Source: DASUPK01 sp963744105
GTDB taxonomy: Bacteria > Actinomycetota > Thermoleophilia > Solirubrobacterales > 70-9
Reading direction: 5' to 3'
NCBI GenBank assembly: GCA_963744105.1
Contig: CAVUSJ010000006.1
Span: 476,086 to 540,085 of the forward strand
Length of the DNA stretch: 64,000 nucleotides
Shown here one piece after another: positions 51,363 through 60,783 of this stretch. Numbering within the stretch: the stretch's first letter is position 1; every line of letters begins with the position of its first letter. A program made the position numbers and the translations under genes. The notes beneath the pieces are model-generated. The model made no database searches and was not told where the DNA came from. It saw only the letters and a list, made by a program, of their open reading frames with translations.

Positions 51363-52382
51363 CTACCTACCGCGCAGGTTCTGGACCAGGCGCCGCGGCT
51401 CGTCGCCGAGGCTCGCCTCACGCGTGAAGCTGAGCCCGAGGGCGATCACCCCAACGCCGAGCAGGACCCAGGGCCAGACGCCGAGCTTGAACGGGTGCGG
51501 CGGCGTGGAGTTGAGATCCAGGCCGGCGATCACCAGGAACAGCAGCAGGCCGATCCCGCCGACGTAGACCGGGCCCCTCACCCCGATCTGTGACCCGATT
51601 GCGACCAGGCCGAGGGAGACGATCAACAGCAGGATGTCCCATCCGTTGGTGGTCTCGATCGGCGGCGTGCCGGTGCCGAGGGGGTTCAGGTTCCCGAGAG
51701 CGGTGATCCCGAGCGCGCAGGCGGCCACGGCCGCGATGCCCGCGCCGGTGAGCAGCTCCGATGCCTTCCAGAGGCCGAGGTCACCCGATGGCGCGGTCGC
51801 GCTCGCGGCGACCTCATCGCCGCCCGGGTTGTTCCGCCACAGGTAGAGGCCGCCGGCCAGCAGCCCGATCGACAGCAGGCCCAGGAGGCCGCGATAGACG
51901 CCCCAGTGGGCGCCGATACCGTCGGAGAGCAGCTCGTCCCAGAGAGCGGTCCAGGCGACGATCAGGGCGAGCGATCCCAGCAGCAGTTGAACGCGGACGC
52001 CGATGACCGTCCCCGCGTAGAACGCAAGTCCGGCCGTCACCAGAAAGACCCAGAAGATGTTCAGCGACGCGTTGGGGTTGCCGCCGATCATGTCGACGAA
52101 CTGCAAGAGCGCCAGGGGCACGAAGAGGAGCCCGAAGACGCTGTGGACGACCTGCCACGGGCGAAGCTCGCCCGTCTGGGGCCTGGTCAGGATGCCGCCG
52201 TACAGGTAGACCGCCGGGATGGCCAGCACCAGGAACATCGGAAACGAGGCCCACTGGCTCGGATTGACAGTGAGGAACGGCCCCTTCCGGATGTAGATCA
52301 TCGCGGCGCCCAGGCCGAGCAGCAGCCCTCCGATCTTGCGCAGCGCGTCGCGGGTGTCGTCGGGTTTGAACAGGTCGTTCAT
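51363..52382 (-). CDS. multi-pass membrane protein, unknown function
   Basis: A 339-residue protein with about nine hydrophobic segments in two sets, joined by a polar linker near residues 185-205. Charged residues lie at both ends and suggest a cytoplasmic N-terminus. No substrate-binding motif is seen. It is followed without a gap by the CTG-start NTF2-like gene, and its start is 46 bp from the stop of the GH3-like gene upstream, so it probably belongs to that transcript. Confidence 0.7.
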   Translation of the reverse strand: MNDLFKPDDTRDALRKIGGLLLGLGAAMIYIRKGPFLTVNPSQWASFPMFLVLAIPAVYLYGGILTRPQTGELRPWQVVHSVFGLLFVPLALLQFVDMIGGNPNASLNIFWVFLVTAGLAFYAGTVIGVRVQLLLGSLALIVAWTALWDELLSDGIGAHWGVYRGLLGLLSIGLLAGGLYLWRNNPGGDEVAASATAPSGDLGLWKASELLTGAGIAAVAACALGITALGNLNPLGTGTPPIETTNGWDILLLIVSLGLVAIGSQIGVRGPVYVGGIGLLLFLVIAGLDLNSTPPHPFKLGVWPWVLLGVGVIALGLSFTREASLGDEPRRLVQNLRGR

Positions 52383-52428
52383 CGGTGTCGTGTACCTCCC
52401 TGCTTGACGGGGAATTTGCGGCCCGACC

Positions 52429-53820
52429 CTACCCAGTCGGGCTGTCCTTCAAATCGGTGATCCGGTTGTACGCGCTCTGCACGATCGAGCGGTCGACCTG
52501 GCCGGACTTCACCTCCTTGACGAGCTGGCCGAAGGCAGTCGCCGAGGTCTTCGTGCTGGTCGCGTAGAGCAGCAGGTCGTCCCCCGCCTTCAGCGCCGCT
52601 GCGCCGGCAACGGCCGGAGGCAGCGTGCCCGCGATCGCCTGCCCCTCGAGGTCGTCGGTGATCACCACGCCGCCGAAGCCGAGCTGGCCGCGCAGCAGGC
52701 CCTTGACGATGGTCGGTGAGAGCGCGGCAGGCTTCTTCGCGCCCAGCGTCGGGTAGCTGGCCGTCGAGACCATCACCATCCCCACGCCGGCGGCGATCGC
52801 GGCCTTGAAGGGCTTCAGGTCGTTCTGCAGCTGGTCGCTGGTCGCGGCGATGGCGACCGCGTTGCTGTCGGTGTTCACGGTTGCCCGGCCGAGCCCCGGG
52901 AAGTGCTTCGGGGTCGCGACCGTGCCGCCGTCCTGCAGGCCCTGGGCGAACGCCACCCCGACGGTGGCGACCGTGTCGGGGTTCGAGCCGAAGGTCCGGC
53001 TCTTGATCGTGTCCGCGGTGTTGGACTGGCTGACGTCGAGGACCGGCGCCAGGTCGACGTTCACTCCGAGGCCCTTGAGGAAGGAGCCGGTCTGCTGGCC
53101 CTGGTCCTTGGACTGGCCCTCGTCGCCGCTCTTGCCGAGGTCCGCCGGGGAGATGGTCGGCGGGCCGCTCTTGATCCGCTTCACGTCGCCGCCCTCCTGG
53201 TCCACCATCACCAGCAGCGGCGGGTTGTCGCCGGCGCTCGCCGCGGCCTGAAGCTGCTGTACGTCCGCCTTGAGCTTCTGCGGATCGCTCTCGAATGCGA
53301 TCACGCCGCCGACCTGCCCCTTGCGCACGCGCTTCAACAGATCCTGGTCCGGCCCCTGCGCGCCGAGCTTCGCGACGATCGTCTGCCCGACGAGGCGCTT
53401 CAGCGGGACCGGCTTCGCGCTGCTGCCGCCCCCGCCGGAGACCAGGACGATGATCAGGATGATCGCGATCAGGACCGCGCCGCCGATCATGAAGTCCTGG
53501 CGGCGGCGCACCCGCGCGGGGAGGTCGCGGCGGCGCGTGCGTCGCCCGGGAGGCGGCCTCCGTCCGCTGCGCTCGAACTCACCGGTGTCGCCGCGCTCGC
53601 GTCGCCGCTCGGCGATCCCCTCGCGAATCGCACGGAAGCTGCCCGTCTCGGGGCGAGTGGCGTGCCCGGAGCCGGTGTCGCCGCGCTCCGCCGGCCCTTC
53701 GCTGGTCTCGGGGCGCTTGCCCTCCCCGGTTCCCGGCTCACCGGACGGCCGCAGAGGCCGCGCGGGCGACTCAGTCCACTCGAACCCCTCGTCGCCGCCG
53801 GGTGGTGGACGCCCTTCCAT
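52429..53820 (-). CDS. GH3-family (NagZ-like) protein, membrane-anchored, atypical catalytic dyad
   Basis: A 463-residue protein. Residues 1-115 are a disordered, charged cytoplasmic region, followed by one membrane helix (about 112-130) and an extracytoplasmic GH3 beta-hexosaminidase-like domain. The nucleophile-region motif VVITDDLEGQA has the expected Asp, and ATPKHFPGLG matches the NagZ KH(F/I)PG(H/L)G motif. The following D-(S/T)-H, the general acid/base dyad, is not found: four residues on the sequence reads NTDSN. Hydrolase activity is therefore doubtful; a binding or altered-mechanism protein is possible. It precedes aspS by 5 bp. Confidence 0.8.
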   Translation of the reverse strand: MEGRPPPGGDEGFEWTESPARPLRPSGEPGTGEGKRPETSEGPAERGDTGSGHATRPETGSFRAIREGIAERRRERGDTGEFERSGRRPPPGRRTRRRDLPARVRRRQDFMIGGAVLIAIILIIVLVSGGGGSSAKPVPLKRLVGQTIVAKLGAQGPDQDLLKRVRKGQVGGVIAFESDPQKLKADVQQLQAAASAGDNPPLLVMVDQEGGDVKRIKSGPPTISPADLGKSGDEGQSKDQGQQTGSFLKGLGVNVDLAPVLDVSQSNTADTIKSRTFGSNPDTVATVGVAFAQGLQDGGTVATPKHFPGLGRATVNTDSNAVAIAATSDQLQNDLKPFKAAIAAGVGMVMVSTASYPTLGAKKPAALSPTIVKGLLRGQLGFGGVVITDDLEGQAIAGTLPPAVAGAAALKAGDDLLLYATSTKTSATAFGQLVKEVKSGQVDRSIVQSAYNRITDLKDSPTG

Positions 53821-53824
53821 CGGC

Positions 53825-55618
53825 CTAGCTCTTTCCGCCCCCGCCTCTGACTGAGATCCCGAGGTCTCTGAGCTGACGCTCGTCGACCGGGGTGGGAGCG
53901 CCGGTGAGCGGGTCGGCGCCGGAGGCGGTCTTCGGGAACGCGATCACTTCGCGGATGGATTCCGTGCGGTGGCCCAGCGCGACCATCCGGTCGAGGCCGT
54001 AGGCGATGCCTCCATGCGGAGGCGCCCCGTAACGGAGCGCGTCGAGCAGGAAGCCGAAGCGCTCCTCGGCCTGTTGCTCGTCGATTCCGATCGCCTTGAA
54101 CACCTCTCGCTGAACCTTTGGGTCGCTGATACGGATCGAACCCCCACCAATTTCCCATCCGTTCCAGACGACGTCGTAGGCCTTGGCCCTTGCGGCGCCC
54201 GGATCGGCCGGATCGAAGGCTCCGTCGGGCGAGGTGAATGGATGGTTGTGCGGGTCCCAGCGCTCCTCATCGTGAGCCCAGCCGAGCAGGGGCCAATCGA
54301 CGATCCAGACGAGCTCGTTCGCCTTCGGATCGATCAGCCCGAGCCGCTCGCCGAGGCGTCGCCGCAGCTCGCCCAGGACCTCGGCCGAGAGCAGCGGCTG
54401 ATCGGCCACGAGCAGGACGACGTCGCCCTCCGAGGCGCCGAGCGCCTCGTTCGCGGCCCTGATCTCGTCGTCCGAGAGGAACTTGGCGACGGGCGAGCGC
54501 CAGCCATCGGCCTCGACAACGGCCCAGACCAGGCCCTTGGCGCCGAGCTCGGTCGCCTCCTCGACGAGACCGTCGAGGTCGGCGCGTGACATCTCCCGCT
54601 TGCCGGCGTTGAGCCCGCGCACCATCGCTCCGCCCTCGATCGCCTGGCGGAAGGCGTTGAACTCGGAGCCGCGGAAGACCTCGGTCAGGTCCTCGAGCTC
54701 CAGGCCGAAGCGCAGGTCCGGCTTGTCCGACCCGTAGCGATCGACGGCCTCGTCATAGGACAGCCGCTTCATCGGGAGCTCGACCTCGACGCCGCACACC
54801 GGGAGAACATGCGCGAGGAGGCGCTCGTTCAGATCGATCACGTCGTCGGTGTCGACGAAGGACATCTCGATGTCCAGCTGAGTGAAGTCCGGTTGCCTGT
54901 CCGCGCGCAGGTCCTCATCCCTGAAGCAGCGCGCGATCTGAAAATACCGCTCGAATCCGCCGATCATCAGCAGCTGCTTGAAGAGCTGGGGTGACTGCGG
55001 CAGCGCGTAGAAGTTCCCCCGCTGCAGGCGGCTCGGAACGAGGAAGTCTCGGGCGCCCTCGGGCGTGGAGCGCGTCAGCACCGGCGTCTCGATCTCCAGG
55101 AAGCCCTCGCCCGAGAGGAACTCGCGCATCGCCGCGGCCACCCGGTGCCGGAGCTCCATGGCCTCCCGCATCCGGTCGCGGCGCAGGTCGAGGTAGCGGT
55201 AGCGCAGCCGCATCTCCTCGCTCACCTCGCCCGAGAAGGACTCGATCTCGAAGGGCGGAGTGTCCGCATCCGACAGGAGCTCCGCGTCGGTCACCCGGAT
55301 CTCGACCTCGCCGGTCGGGAGGTCCGCGTTGACGGTCTCCGGCGAGCGCTTCACCACCTGGCCCTTCGCGCTCAGCACGTCCTCGGAGCGGAGCTCGTGG
55401 CCGAGCCTGAAGGCCTCCCCCAGCTCATCCGGATTGAGGACGAGCTGCACCACTCCGGTCCGGTCGCGGAGGTCGATGAAGACGAGGCCGCCGTGGTCGC
55501 GGCGGCGGTGGACCCAGCCGGCGACCCGGACCTCGGAGTCGACCCGGTCCGGCAGGACCTGGCCGCACCAGGTGTCCCGGTAGCCGTTGGGGCGCAGCGC
55601 TGGGAACCCTTCGCTCAT
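53825..55618 (-). CDS. aspS: aspartyl-tRNA synthetase (bacterial type)
   Basis: A 597-residue class II synthetase. The N-terminal OB-fold anticodon domain has VAGWVHRRRDHGGLVFIDLR. Class motif 2 is FQIARCFRDEDLRADRQPDF and motif 3 lies at PPHGGIAYGLDRMVAL. The GAD insertion domain between motifs 2 and 3 marks the bacterial form. The start ATG overlaps the hisS stop. Confidence 0.97.
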   Translation of the reverse strand: MSEGFPALRPNGYRDTWCGQVLPDRVDSEVRVAGWVHRRRDHGGLVFIDLRDRTGVVQLVLNPDELGEAFRLGHELRSEDVLSAKGQVVKRSPETVNADLPTGEVEIRVTDAELLSDADTPPFEIESFSGEVSEEMRLRYRYLDLRRDRMREAMELRHRVAAAMREFLSGEGFLEIETPVLTRSTPEGARDFLVPSRLQRGNFYALPQSPQLFKQLLMIGGFERYFQIARCFRDEDLRADRQPDFTQLDIEMSFVDTDDVIDLNERLLAHVLPVCGVEVELPMKRLSYDEAVDRYGSDKPDLRFGLELEDLTEVFRGSEFNAFRQAIEGGAMVRGLNAGKREMSRADLDGLVEEATELGAKGLVWAVVEADGWRSPVAKFLSDDEIRAANEALGASEGDVVLLVADQPLLSAEVLGELRRRLGERLGLIDPKANELVWIVDWPLLGWAHDEERWDPHNHPFTSPDGAFDPADPGAARAKAYDVVWNGWEIGGGSIRISDPKVQREVFKAIGIDEQQAEERFGFLLDALRYGAPPHGGIAYGLDRMVALGHRTESIREVIAFPKTASGADPLTGAPTPVDERQLRDLGISVRGGGGKS

Positions 55619-56865
55619 GGCGCGGAGAGTGTCTCAGCCAAGGTCGCCGGGTCGATCTCCCGCTCCTCGCCGGAGCTCATGTCACGGAGAATTGCCTTCT
55701 CATCGCCGGCGAGGATCAGCGCATGCCGGGCGCCGACGCGGTCGGCCTGCTTCATCTGGCCCTTGATCGCGCGGCCCGCGAGGTCGAGATCGGCCGCCAG
55801 GCCCGCGCGGCGCAGCTCGGTGACCAGGGCCAGCGCCCGCTCGCGGTCCGCGTCCTCGGCGACGATGAAGACGCCGTCCAGCTCCTCGCCGGCTGCCTCG
55901 GTCTCGGCCTGGCCCTCCAGCGCCAGGGCGATGCGGTCGACGCCGAGCGCCCAGCCGCAACCGGGCGCCGGCGAACCGCCGAGCTGCTCGATCAGGCCGT
56001 CGTAGCGGCCGCCGCCTCCGATCCCCGACTGGGCACCGAGCCGCTCGCATTCGAACTCGAACAGGGTGCGGGTGTAGTAGTCGAGCCCGCGTACCAGCGT
56101 CGGGTCGATGTCGTAGGAGACGCCGTTGCGGTCGAGCAGGGAGCGGACCTCGGCGAAGTGCTCGGCGTCCGCCTGCTCGAGGCGGTCCATCAGGAGCGGG
56201 GCATCCTCCATCACGCTCCTGGTTCCCTCGTGATCCGCGTCGAAAGCGCGCAGCGGATTGGCGTCGATCCGGCTCCGCACCTCGTCGGTGAGCCCGTCCT
56301 CGTGGGAGCGCAGGTAGGCGCGCAGCTCGTCGAGGTAGGCGGTCCGGGTCTCCGGCGTGCCCAGGCTCCCGAGCCGCAGCCGGACGCCCTCCACGCCGAG
56401 CTCCGCGACGATGTCACTGGCGAGCAGGATCAGCTCGGCGTCCACCAGCGGCGAGTCAGAGCCAATCGACTCGGCGTTGACCTGCGTGAACTGGCGGTAG
56501 CGGCCGGCCTGGGGGCGTTCGTGCCGGAAGAAGGGTCCCTCGGTCCAGAGCTTCACCGGCTGCGCCTGCGTCTGCATGCCGTGCTCGAGATAGGCCCGGC
56601 AGGCCGACGCGGTGGCCTCGGGGCGCAGGGTGAGCGAGCGGCCGCCCTGGTCCTCGAAGCTGAACATCTGCTTCTGGACGATGTCGGTCGACTCACCGAC
56701 CCCGCGCGCGAACAGGTCGGTCTCCTCGAAGATCGGCGTGTCCATGCGGCCGTACCCGGCGGCCTCGAGCCGCCGACTCGCGACGTGAGTGATCCTGCGG
56801 CGCACCGCCTGCTGCTCGGGCAGGACGTCGAACGTGCCCCGTGGGGCCTTGAACTTCGCGGGCAT
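55615..56865 (-). CDS. hisS: histidyl-tRNA synthetase
   Basis: A 416-residue class II synthetase. FKAPRGTFDVLPEQQAVRRR opens the protein, LRPEATASACRAYLEHG contains the motif 2 region, and the histidine-specific motifs are LVRGLDYYTRTLFEFE and GGGGRYDGLIEQLGG. The C-terminal anticodon domain has the usual length. It is the first gene of a run ending with the CTG-start gene, and is divergent from the MprF-like gene (86 bp). Confidence 0.97.
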   Translation of the reverse strand: MPAKFKAPRGTFDVLPEQQAVRRRITHVASRRLEAAGYGRMDTPIFEETDLFARGVGESTDIVQKQMFSFEDQGGRSLTLRPEATASACRAYLEHGMQTQAQPVKLWTEGPFFRHERPQAGRYRQFTQVNAESIGSDSPLVDAELILLASDIVAELGVEGVRLRLGSLGTPETRTAYLDELRAYLRSHEDGLTDEVRSRIDANPLRAFDADHEGTRSVMEDAPLLMDRLEQADAEHFAEVRSLLDRNGVSYDIDPTLVRGLDYYTRTLFEFECERLGAQSGIGGGGRYDGLIEQLGGSPAPGCGWALGVDRIALALEGQAETEAAGEELDGVFIVAEDADRERALALVTELRRAGLAADLDLAGRAIKGQMKQADRVGARHALILAGDEKAILRDMSSGEEREIDPATLAETLSAP

Positions 56866-56951
56866 GCGGCGAGCCTAACTGGCGCCCACGATGAGGATCC
56901 TCTCATCCGCTTGTTAGCCGGCTTTAAGGCGCCGCGCCAACGCTTGCTGGG

Positions 56952-58925
56952 TTGCTCCGACTCGAGAACCACGAGCTCGGTCCGCGGCTCTACGTCCTCG
57001 GACGCCGGCTCCACGAATGTCATGCGGGGATTGGGTTGATCGCCACCGCGGCGGTGATCCTGATCGCCGGCCTGCCCCTGCCCGCGCCGGCGGCCTTCGT
57101 CCTCCTCTCGATCGGCCTCTGGCTGCTCTGGAAGGACTGGCGCGACCTGTTCCCGTGGCTTCGCGACACGACCGCCTGGAGCCCCGGAGCACATCGGCCG
57201 CCGACGCCCCTCCGCTCCAGGAGCCCGGCCGATGGGCTCGCCCCGGTGGCCGGGGCCTGCACCATCGCGATCGGGCTGGTCAACATCGGGTCCGCCCTCA
57301 CCCCGGGGCTCCACTCCAGGATGATGCTGCTGCTCCGGATCGTGCCGCGCGAGGTCCCGGTCGCGGCACATGCCCTCGCCCTCTCAGCGGGGATCGCCCT
57401 CGTCGTCCTCGGCCTCTACTTGGTCCGCCGCCGCCGCCGGGCGTGGGCGCTCGCCGTGACGATTCTCCTGGCCGCCGGCGCGCTCAACCTCCTCAAGGGC
57501 CTCGACGTCGAGGAGGCCCTCGCCAGCTGGGGCCTCGCCGCGCTGCTGATCTGGGGCCGCGACGCGTTCCGCGTCCGCCCCGCGGACACCGGCTGGCGGG
57601 CGCCGCTCATCCAGAGCGCGGCCGTGCTCGGCGGAGCGATCGCCACCGGCGCCCTGACGCTCGTCGCGGCGGCCCACTGGGGCAGTCCCTCGCTCACGCC
57701 CGCCCGCGGGCTGGCGGAGGTGGAGGCGACCCTGACGCTCTCGGCGCTGCCGATCCACTACCGGGACCCGTTCGACTGGGTCCCGGCCGGCCTGGCGGCT
57801 CTCTGTCTCAGTGCCGTGGGTTCCGTCGCCTGGCTGCTCTTCCGGCCGCTGGCGGCGCCGCGGGGCCTCCCCGCCGCCGCCCTGCGCCCGATCGCGCGCA
57901 GGATCGTTGAGCGCCACGGCAGCGATTCGCTCAGCTTCTTCAAGCTGCGGGTCGACAAACACCACTTCTTCAACGCCTCGCGCACGGCGTTCGTGGGCTA
58001 CCGGATCGAGGCCGGGGTGCTGCTGGTCTCGGGGGACCCGGTCGGTCCGCCCGAGGCGCTGCCCGGCCTCCTGGCCGAGCTGTGCGAGTTCGCCGAGGCG
58101 CGGGGCCTGGCGGTCGGCGTGGTCGGCGCGAGCGACCAATTCGCCGCCCTGGCCGCCGGAGCCGGCCTGAGCTCCTTCTACATCGGCGACGAAGCGATCA
58201 TCGAGACCGGGAAGTTCTCCCTCGAGGGCCGGCGCATCCGCAAGGTGCGCCAGGCGGTGACCCGCGCGCGCAAGGCGGGCTTTACCGCCTCGATCGAGCG
58301 CCTCGCCGAGCTGCCCGAGGCCGGGCTGCGGGAGCTCGAGCGGGTCTCGGCGCAATGGCGCGGCGACGAGCCCGAGCGTGGCTTCTCGATGGCGATCGAC
58401 GGGCTCCGCGGCGAGCACCTGGCCGGCAGCATCGTGGTCGTCGCGCGCGACGCCGAAGGAACCACGCGCGGCTTCCTTCACTTCGCCCCCTGCTACGGGC
58501 GGCCAGCGATGTCGCTCGGGCTGATGCGGCGCGACCGCGAGGCCGTGAACGGCCTCACCGAGTTCCTCGTCGTCAGCGCGATCGAGCTGCTGCGCGAGAG
58601 CGGGATCGAGGAGATCTCACTCAACTTCGCGGCCTTCGCGCGGCTGATCCGCGACCCCAGCGGGATCCGGGAGCGCGCCCTCGCCAGGCTGGTCACGCTG
58701 GCGAACCCCTACTTCCAGATCGAGAGCCTCTACCGGTTCAACGCCAAGTTCTCGCCGCGCTGGCAGGCGCGCTACCTGCTCTACGAGGGTCGCCCGCTCG
58801 GCTTCGCGCGCACGGGCCTCGCGGCGATGTGGGCCGAGGGCCAGCTTCCCCGGCCGGCGCCGCTGCGGCGGAGTTCCCCGCAGGCCGCCCTGGCAGGATC
58901 CCCGGGTGAGGCTCTCAGCGACTGA
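56952..58925 (+). CDS. MprF/DUF2156-type membrane protein (phosphatidylglycerol lysyltransferase-like)
   Basis: A 657-residue protein with about seven hydrophobic segments in the first 290 residues, followed by a C-terminal aminoacyl-transferase (DUF2156, GNAT-like) domain (about 310-640). Its motifs are SFFKLRVDKHHFFNASRTAFVG, GDPVGPPEALPGLL, and LRRDREAVNGLTEFLVV-like MRRDREAVNGLTEFLVVSAIE followed by SLNFAAFARL. Such proteins transfer an amino acid from aminoacyl-tRNA to a membrane lipid and may affect resistance to cationic peptides. The start is TTG 56952; no better start is seen. It overlaps the next gene by 20 nt. Confidence 0.85.
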   Translation: MLRLENHELGPRLYVLGRRLHECHAGIGLIATAAVILIAGLPLPAPAAFVLLSIGLWLLWKDWRDLFPWLRDTTAWSPGAHRPPTPLRSRSPADGLAPVAGACTIAIGLVNIGSALTPGLHSRMMLLLRIVPREVPVAAHALALSAGIALVVLGLYLVRRRRRAWALAVTILLAAGALNLLKGLDVEEALASWGLAALLIWGRDAFRVRPADTGWRAPLIQSAAVLGGAIATGALTLVAAAHWGSPSLTPARGLAEVEATLTLSALPIHYRDPFDWVPAGLAALCLSAVGSVAWLLFRPLAAPRGLPAAALRPIARRIVERHGSDSLSFFKLRVDKHHFFNASRTAFVGYRIEAGVLLVSGDPVGPPEALPGLLAELCEFAEARGLAVGVVGASDQFAALAAGAGLSSFYIGDEAIIETGKFSLEGRRIRKVRQAVTRARKAGFTASIERLAELPEAGLRELERVSAQWRGDEPERGFSMAIDGLRGEHLAGSIVVVARDAEGTTRGFLHFAPCYGRPAMSLGLMRRDREAVNGLTEFLVVSAIELLRESGIEEISLNFAAFARLIRDPSGIRERALARLVTLANPYFQIESLYRFNAKFSPRWQARYLLYEGRPLGFARTGLAAMWAEGQLPRPAPLRRSSPQAALAGSPGEALSD

Positions 58926-59706
58926 CGTCGGGGACGGGCCCGCCGCCCTGCTGCTCCACGGGCAACCCGGCAGCGCGGGCGACTGGACCCCGGTGGCCGC
59001 TCGGCTGCCCGGCCTGCGGGTGATCGCTCCCGACCGGCCCGGATACGGGGAGACGGGCGGACGCGCGGTCGGCTTCGAGGAGAACGCCGCCGCCGCAATC
59101 GAGCTGCTCGATCGGCTCGGGGTCGAGTCCGCGGTCGTGGCCGCCCACAGCTGGGCCACGGGCGTCGCCCTGGTCGCAGCGATCCGCTCGCCGGACCGGG
59201 TCAGCGGCCTCGTCCTCGCCGCGCCCATCGCGCCGGGCAGGCCCGCCGGGGCCTTCGACCGGCTGCTGGCGGAGCCGCTGGTCGGCCGCGCGGCCACCGG
59301 CGTCGGGTTGGGCTTCGCCGGTGCCGCGCTCGCCCTCCGGCCGGTTCGCGCCCTGGTCTGCCGCGCCCTGCCCGGACTCCGGCCCGACGACCTGGCCCGG
59401 ACGGCCGCCGAATGGCGCGGCGGGGCCTGGCGAAGCTTCTACGTCGAGCAGCGGGCGCTGCTCGACGAGCTTCCGGCGCTCGCGCCCGAGCTGGGCGAAG
59501 TGCGGGGCGAGGTGACCCTGCTCCAGGGGCAGCGGGACCGCCTCTCCTCGCCCGGGCAGGCGCACTGGCTCGCCGCGGCGCTGCCGCGGGCCGAGCTGCT
59601 GATGGTCGACGGCGCGGGGCACCTCCTTCCGCAGCAGCGGCCTGATCTCGTGGCCGACGCGATCAGGCGCGCGGCCGAGCGGGCGCCGGCCGGGCACCCG
59701 GGCTAG
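58906..59706 (+). CDS. alpha/beta-hydrolase fold protein
   Basis: A 266-residue alpha/beta hydrolase. The oxyanion region is LLLHGQPGSAGDW, the nucleophile elbow AAHSWATGVAL, with Ser inside A-H-S-W-A instead of the usual G-x-S-x-G, the acid GQRDRLSSP, and the catalytic His VDGAGHLLPQ. A cap region rich in Pro/Leu lies in the middle. It overlaps the MprF-like gene by 20 nt and converges on the MBL gene with a 4-bp overlap. The substrate is unknown. The Ala substitutions at the elbow would tighten the turn but need not abolish activity. Confidence 0.82.
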   Translation: MRLSATDVGDGPAALLLHGQPGSAGDWTPVAARLPGLRVIAPDRPGYGETGGRAVGFEENAAAAIELLDRLGVESAVVAAHSWATGVALVAAIRSPDRVSGLVLAAPIAPGRPAGAFDRLLAEPLVGRAATGVGLGFAGAALALRPVRALVCRALPGLRPDDLARTAAEWRGGAWRSFYVEQRALLDELPALAPELGEVRGEVTLLQGQRDRLSSPGQAHWLAAALPRAELLMVDGAGHLLPQQRPDLVADAIRRAAERAPAGHPG

Positions 59707-60341
59707 CGCGCGAGTTCCGCCAGGAACGGGTTCGTCGCCCGCTCGGCGCCCAGGGTAGTGGCGCCCATGTGTCCCGGGTAGACGGTCGTCTCGGGCGGAT
59801 GGGAGTCGACCAGGGTCCGAATCGACTCGAGCAGCGTCGCCCAGTCGCCACCCGGGAGATCGGTGCGGCCGACCGAGCCCTGGAAGAGGACGTCGCCGGA
59901 GAAGATCGCCGACTCGTCCGGCACCGAGTAGGTGACGTGCCCCGGGCTGTGGCCGGGAGTGAAGATGACGTCGATCTCGAGGCCGGCCAGCTCGAGCTTC
60001 TCGCCGCCCTTGACCGTGTGATCCGCCTCGTAGCTCTCGAAGGGGCCGAACCCCGGCCAGGGCACGAACGAATTGATGTCGGCGAGCACCGGCGTCTCGA
60101 TCTCCGGACACCAGACCTGGGCCCCGGTGGCCTTCGCGATCGGCGCCACGGCCCCGATGTGGTCGAAGTGGGTGTGCGTGAGCAGGATCCCGTCGATCGT
60201 CACGCCGAGCTCCTCGGCGGCTCCGAGGATGCGCTCGGCCTCGTCGCCCGGGTCGACGATCAGCGCGTGGTCGGAGCCCTCCTTGCGGAACAGGAAGCAG
60301 TTCTCGGCGATCTGGCCGACGGTGAGCATGCGGACGTCCAT
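59703..60341 (-). CDS. MBL-fold metallo-hydrolase (glyoxalase II-like)
   Basis: A 212-residue metallo-beta-lactamase-fold hydrolase. The metal motif is LLTHTHFDHIGAV, with further ligands in FTPGHSPGHVTY, FSGDVLFQGSVGRTD and VYPGHMGATT. The NCFLFRKEG opening and the size match the short GloB-like group placed upstream of hisS in many actinobacteria. Here two plus-strand genes separate it from hisS. It may hydrolyse thioesters such as S-lactoylglutathione analogues. Confidence 0.9.
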   Translation of the reverse strand: MDVRMLTVGQIAENCFLFRKEGSDHALIVDPGDEAERILGAAEELGVTIDGILLTHTHFDHIGAVAPIAKATGAQVWCPEIETPVLADINSFVPWPGFGPFESYEADHTVKGGEKLELAGLEIDVIFTPGHSPGHVTYSVPDESAIFSGDVLFQGSVGRTDLPGGDWATLLESIRTLVDSHPPETTVYPGHMGATTLGAERATNPFLAELAR

Positions 60342-60346
60342 CGCGT

Positions 60347-60772
60347 CTAGGCCTCCGCTTGCGGGGTGCCGCCGGTCCGCTGTGCTTCCTTCGCCGCTTG
60401 CTTCTGGGCCTCCTTGCGGAGGTAGCGGTTGTAGAAGAAGCGATCCATCAGGTAGGCCATGGGGATGTAGAAGAAGATCCCGATCGCGGCGCCGGCGATC
60501 ACCGTGCCGACCGGGTTGCTCCCGATCAGGGCAAGGAGGCCGACGAATAAGATCGCGGCCACGCCGCCCTTCTTGGCGGCGCTTGACCAGCTCGGCGGGT
60601 TTGGAACCCTCTCGCCCGATTTGCCCGTGTTCCGCTTCTTGCCGCCGCGGCTGCGCGCTCGCGCCTGGGCTTCCGCACGACTACGCGGACGGCCACGTGA
60701 CGGGCGGGTGTCGATCCGGCCGCCCTGGGTGCCGCGGTGCTTGCGGCGGCGCTTCTTCTTGGTCTGGGCCAT
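60347..60772 (-). CDS. small basic membrane protein
   Basis: A 141-residue protein with a strongly basic N-terminal half (KKKRRRKHRGTQ) that is probably nucleic-acid binding or disordered, and two hydrophobic helices (about 73-90 and 95-112). The C-terminus is charged. ATG 60772 is chosen; a GTG directly before it is possible. It starts 11 bp after the formiminotransferase gene and ends 5 bp before the MBL gene, so it likely belongs to the same transcript. I do not recognise the family. Confidence 0.6.
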   Translation of the reverse strand: MAQTKKKRRRKHRGTQGGRIDTRPSRGRPRSRAEAQARARSRGGKKRNTGKSGERVPNPPSWSSAAKKGGVAAILFVGLLALIGSNPVGTVIAGAAIGIFFYIPMAYLMDRFFYNRYLRKEAQKQAAKEAQRTGGTPQAEA

Positions 60773-60783
60773 CACCCGTCAAT

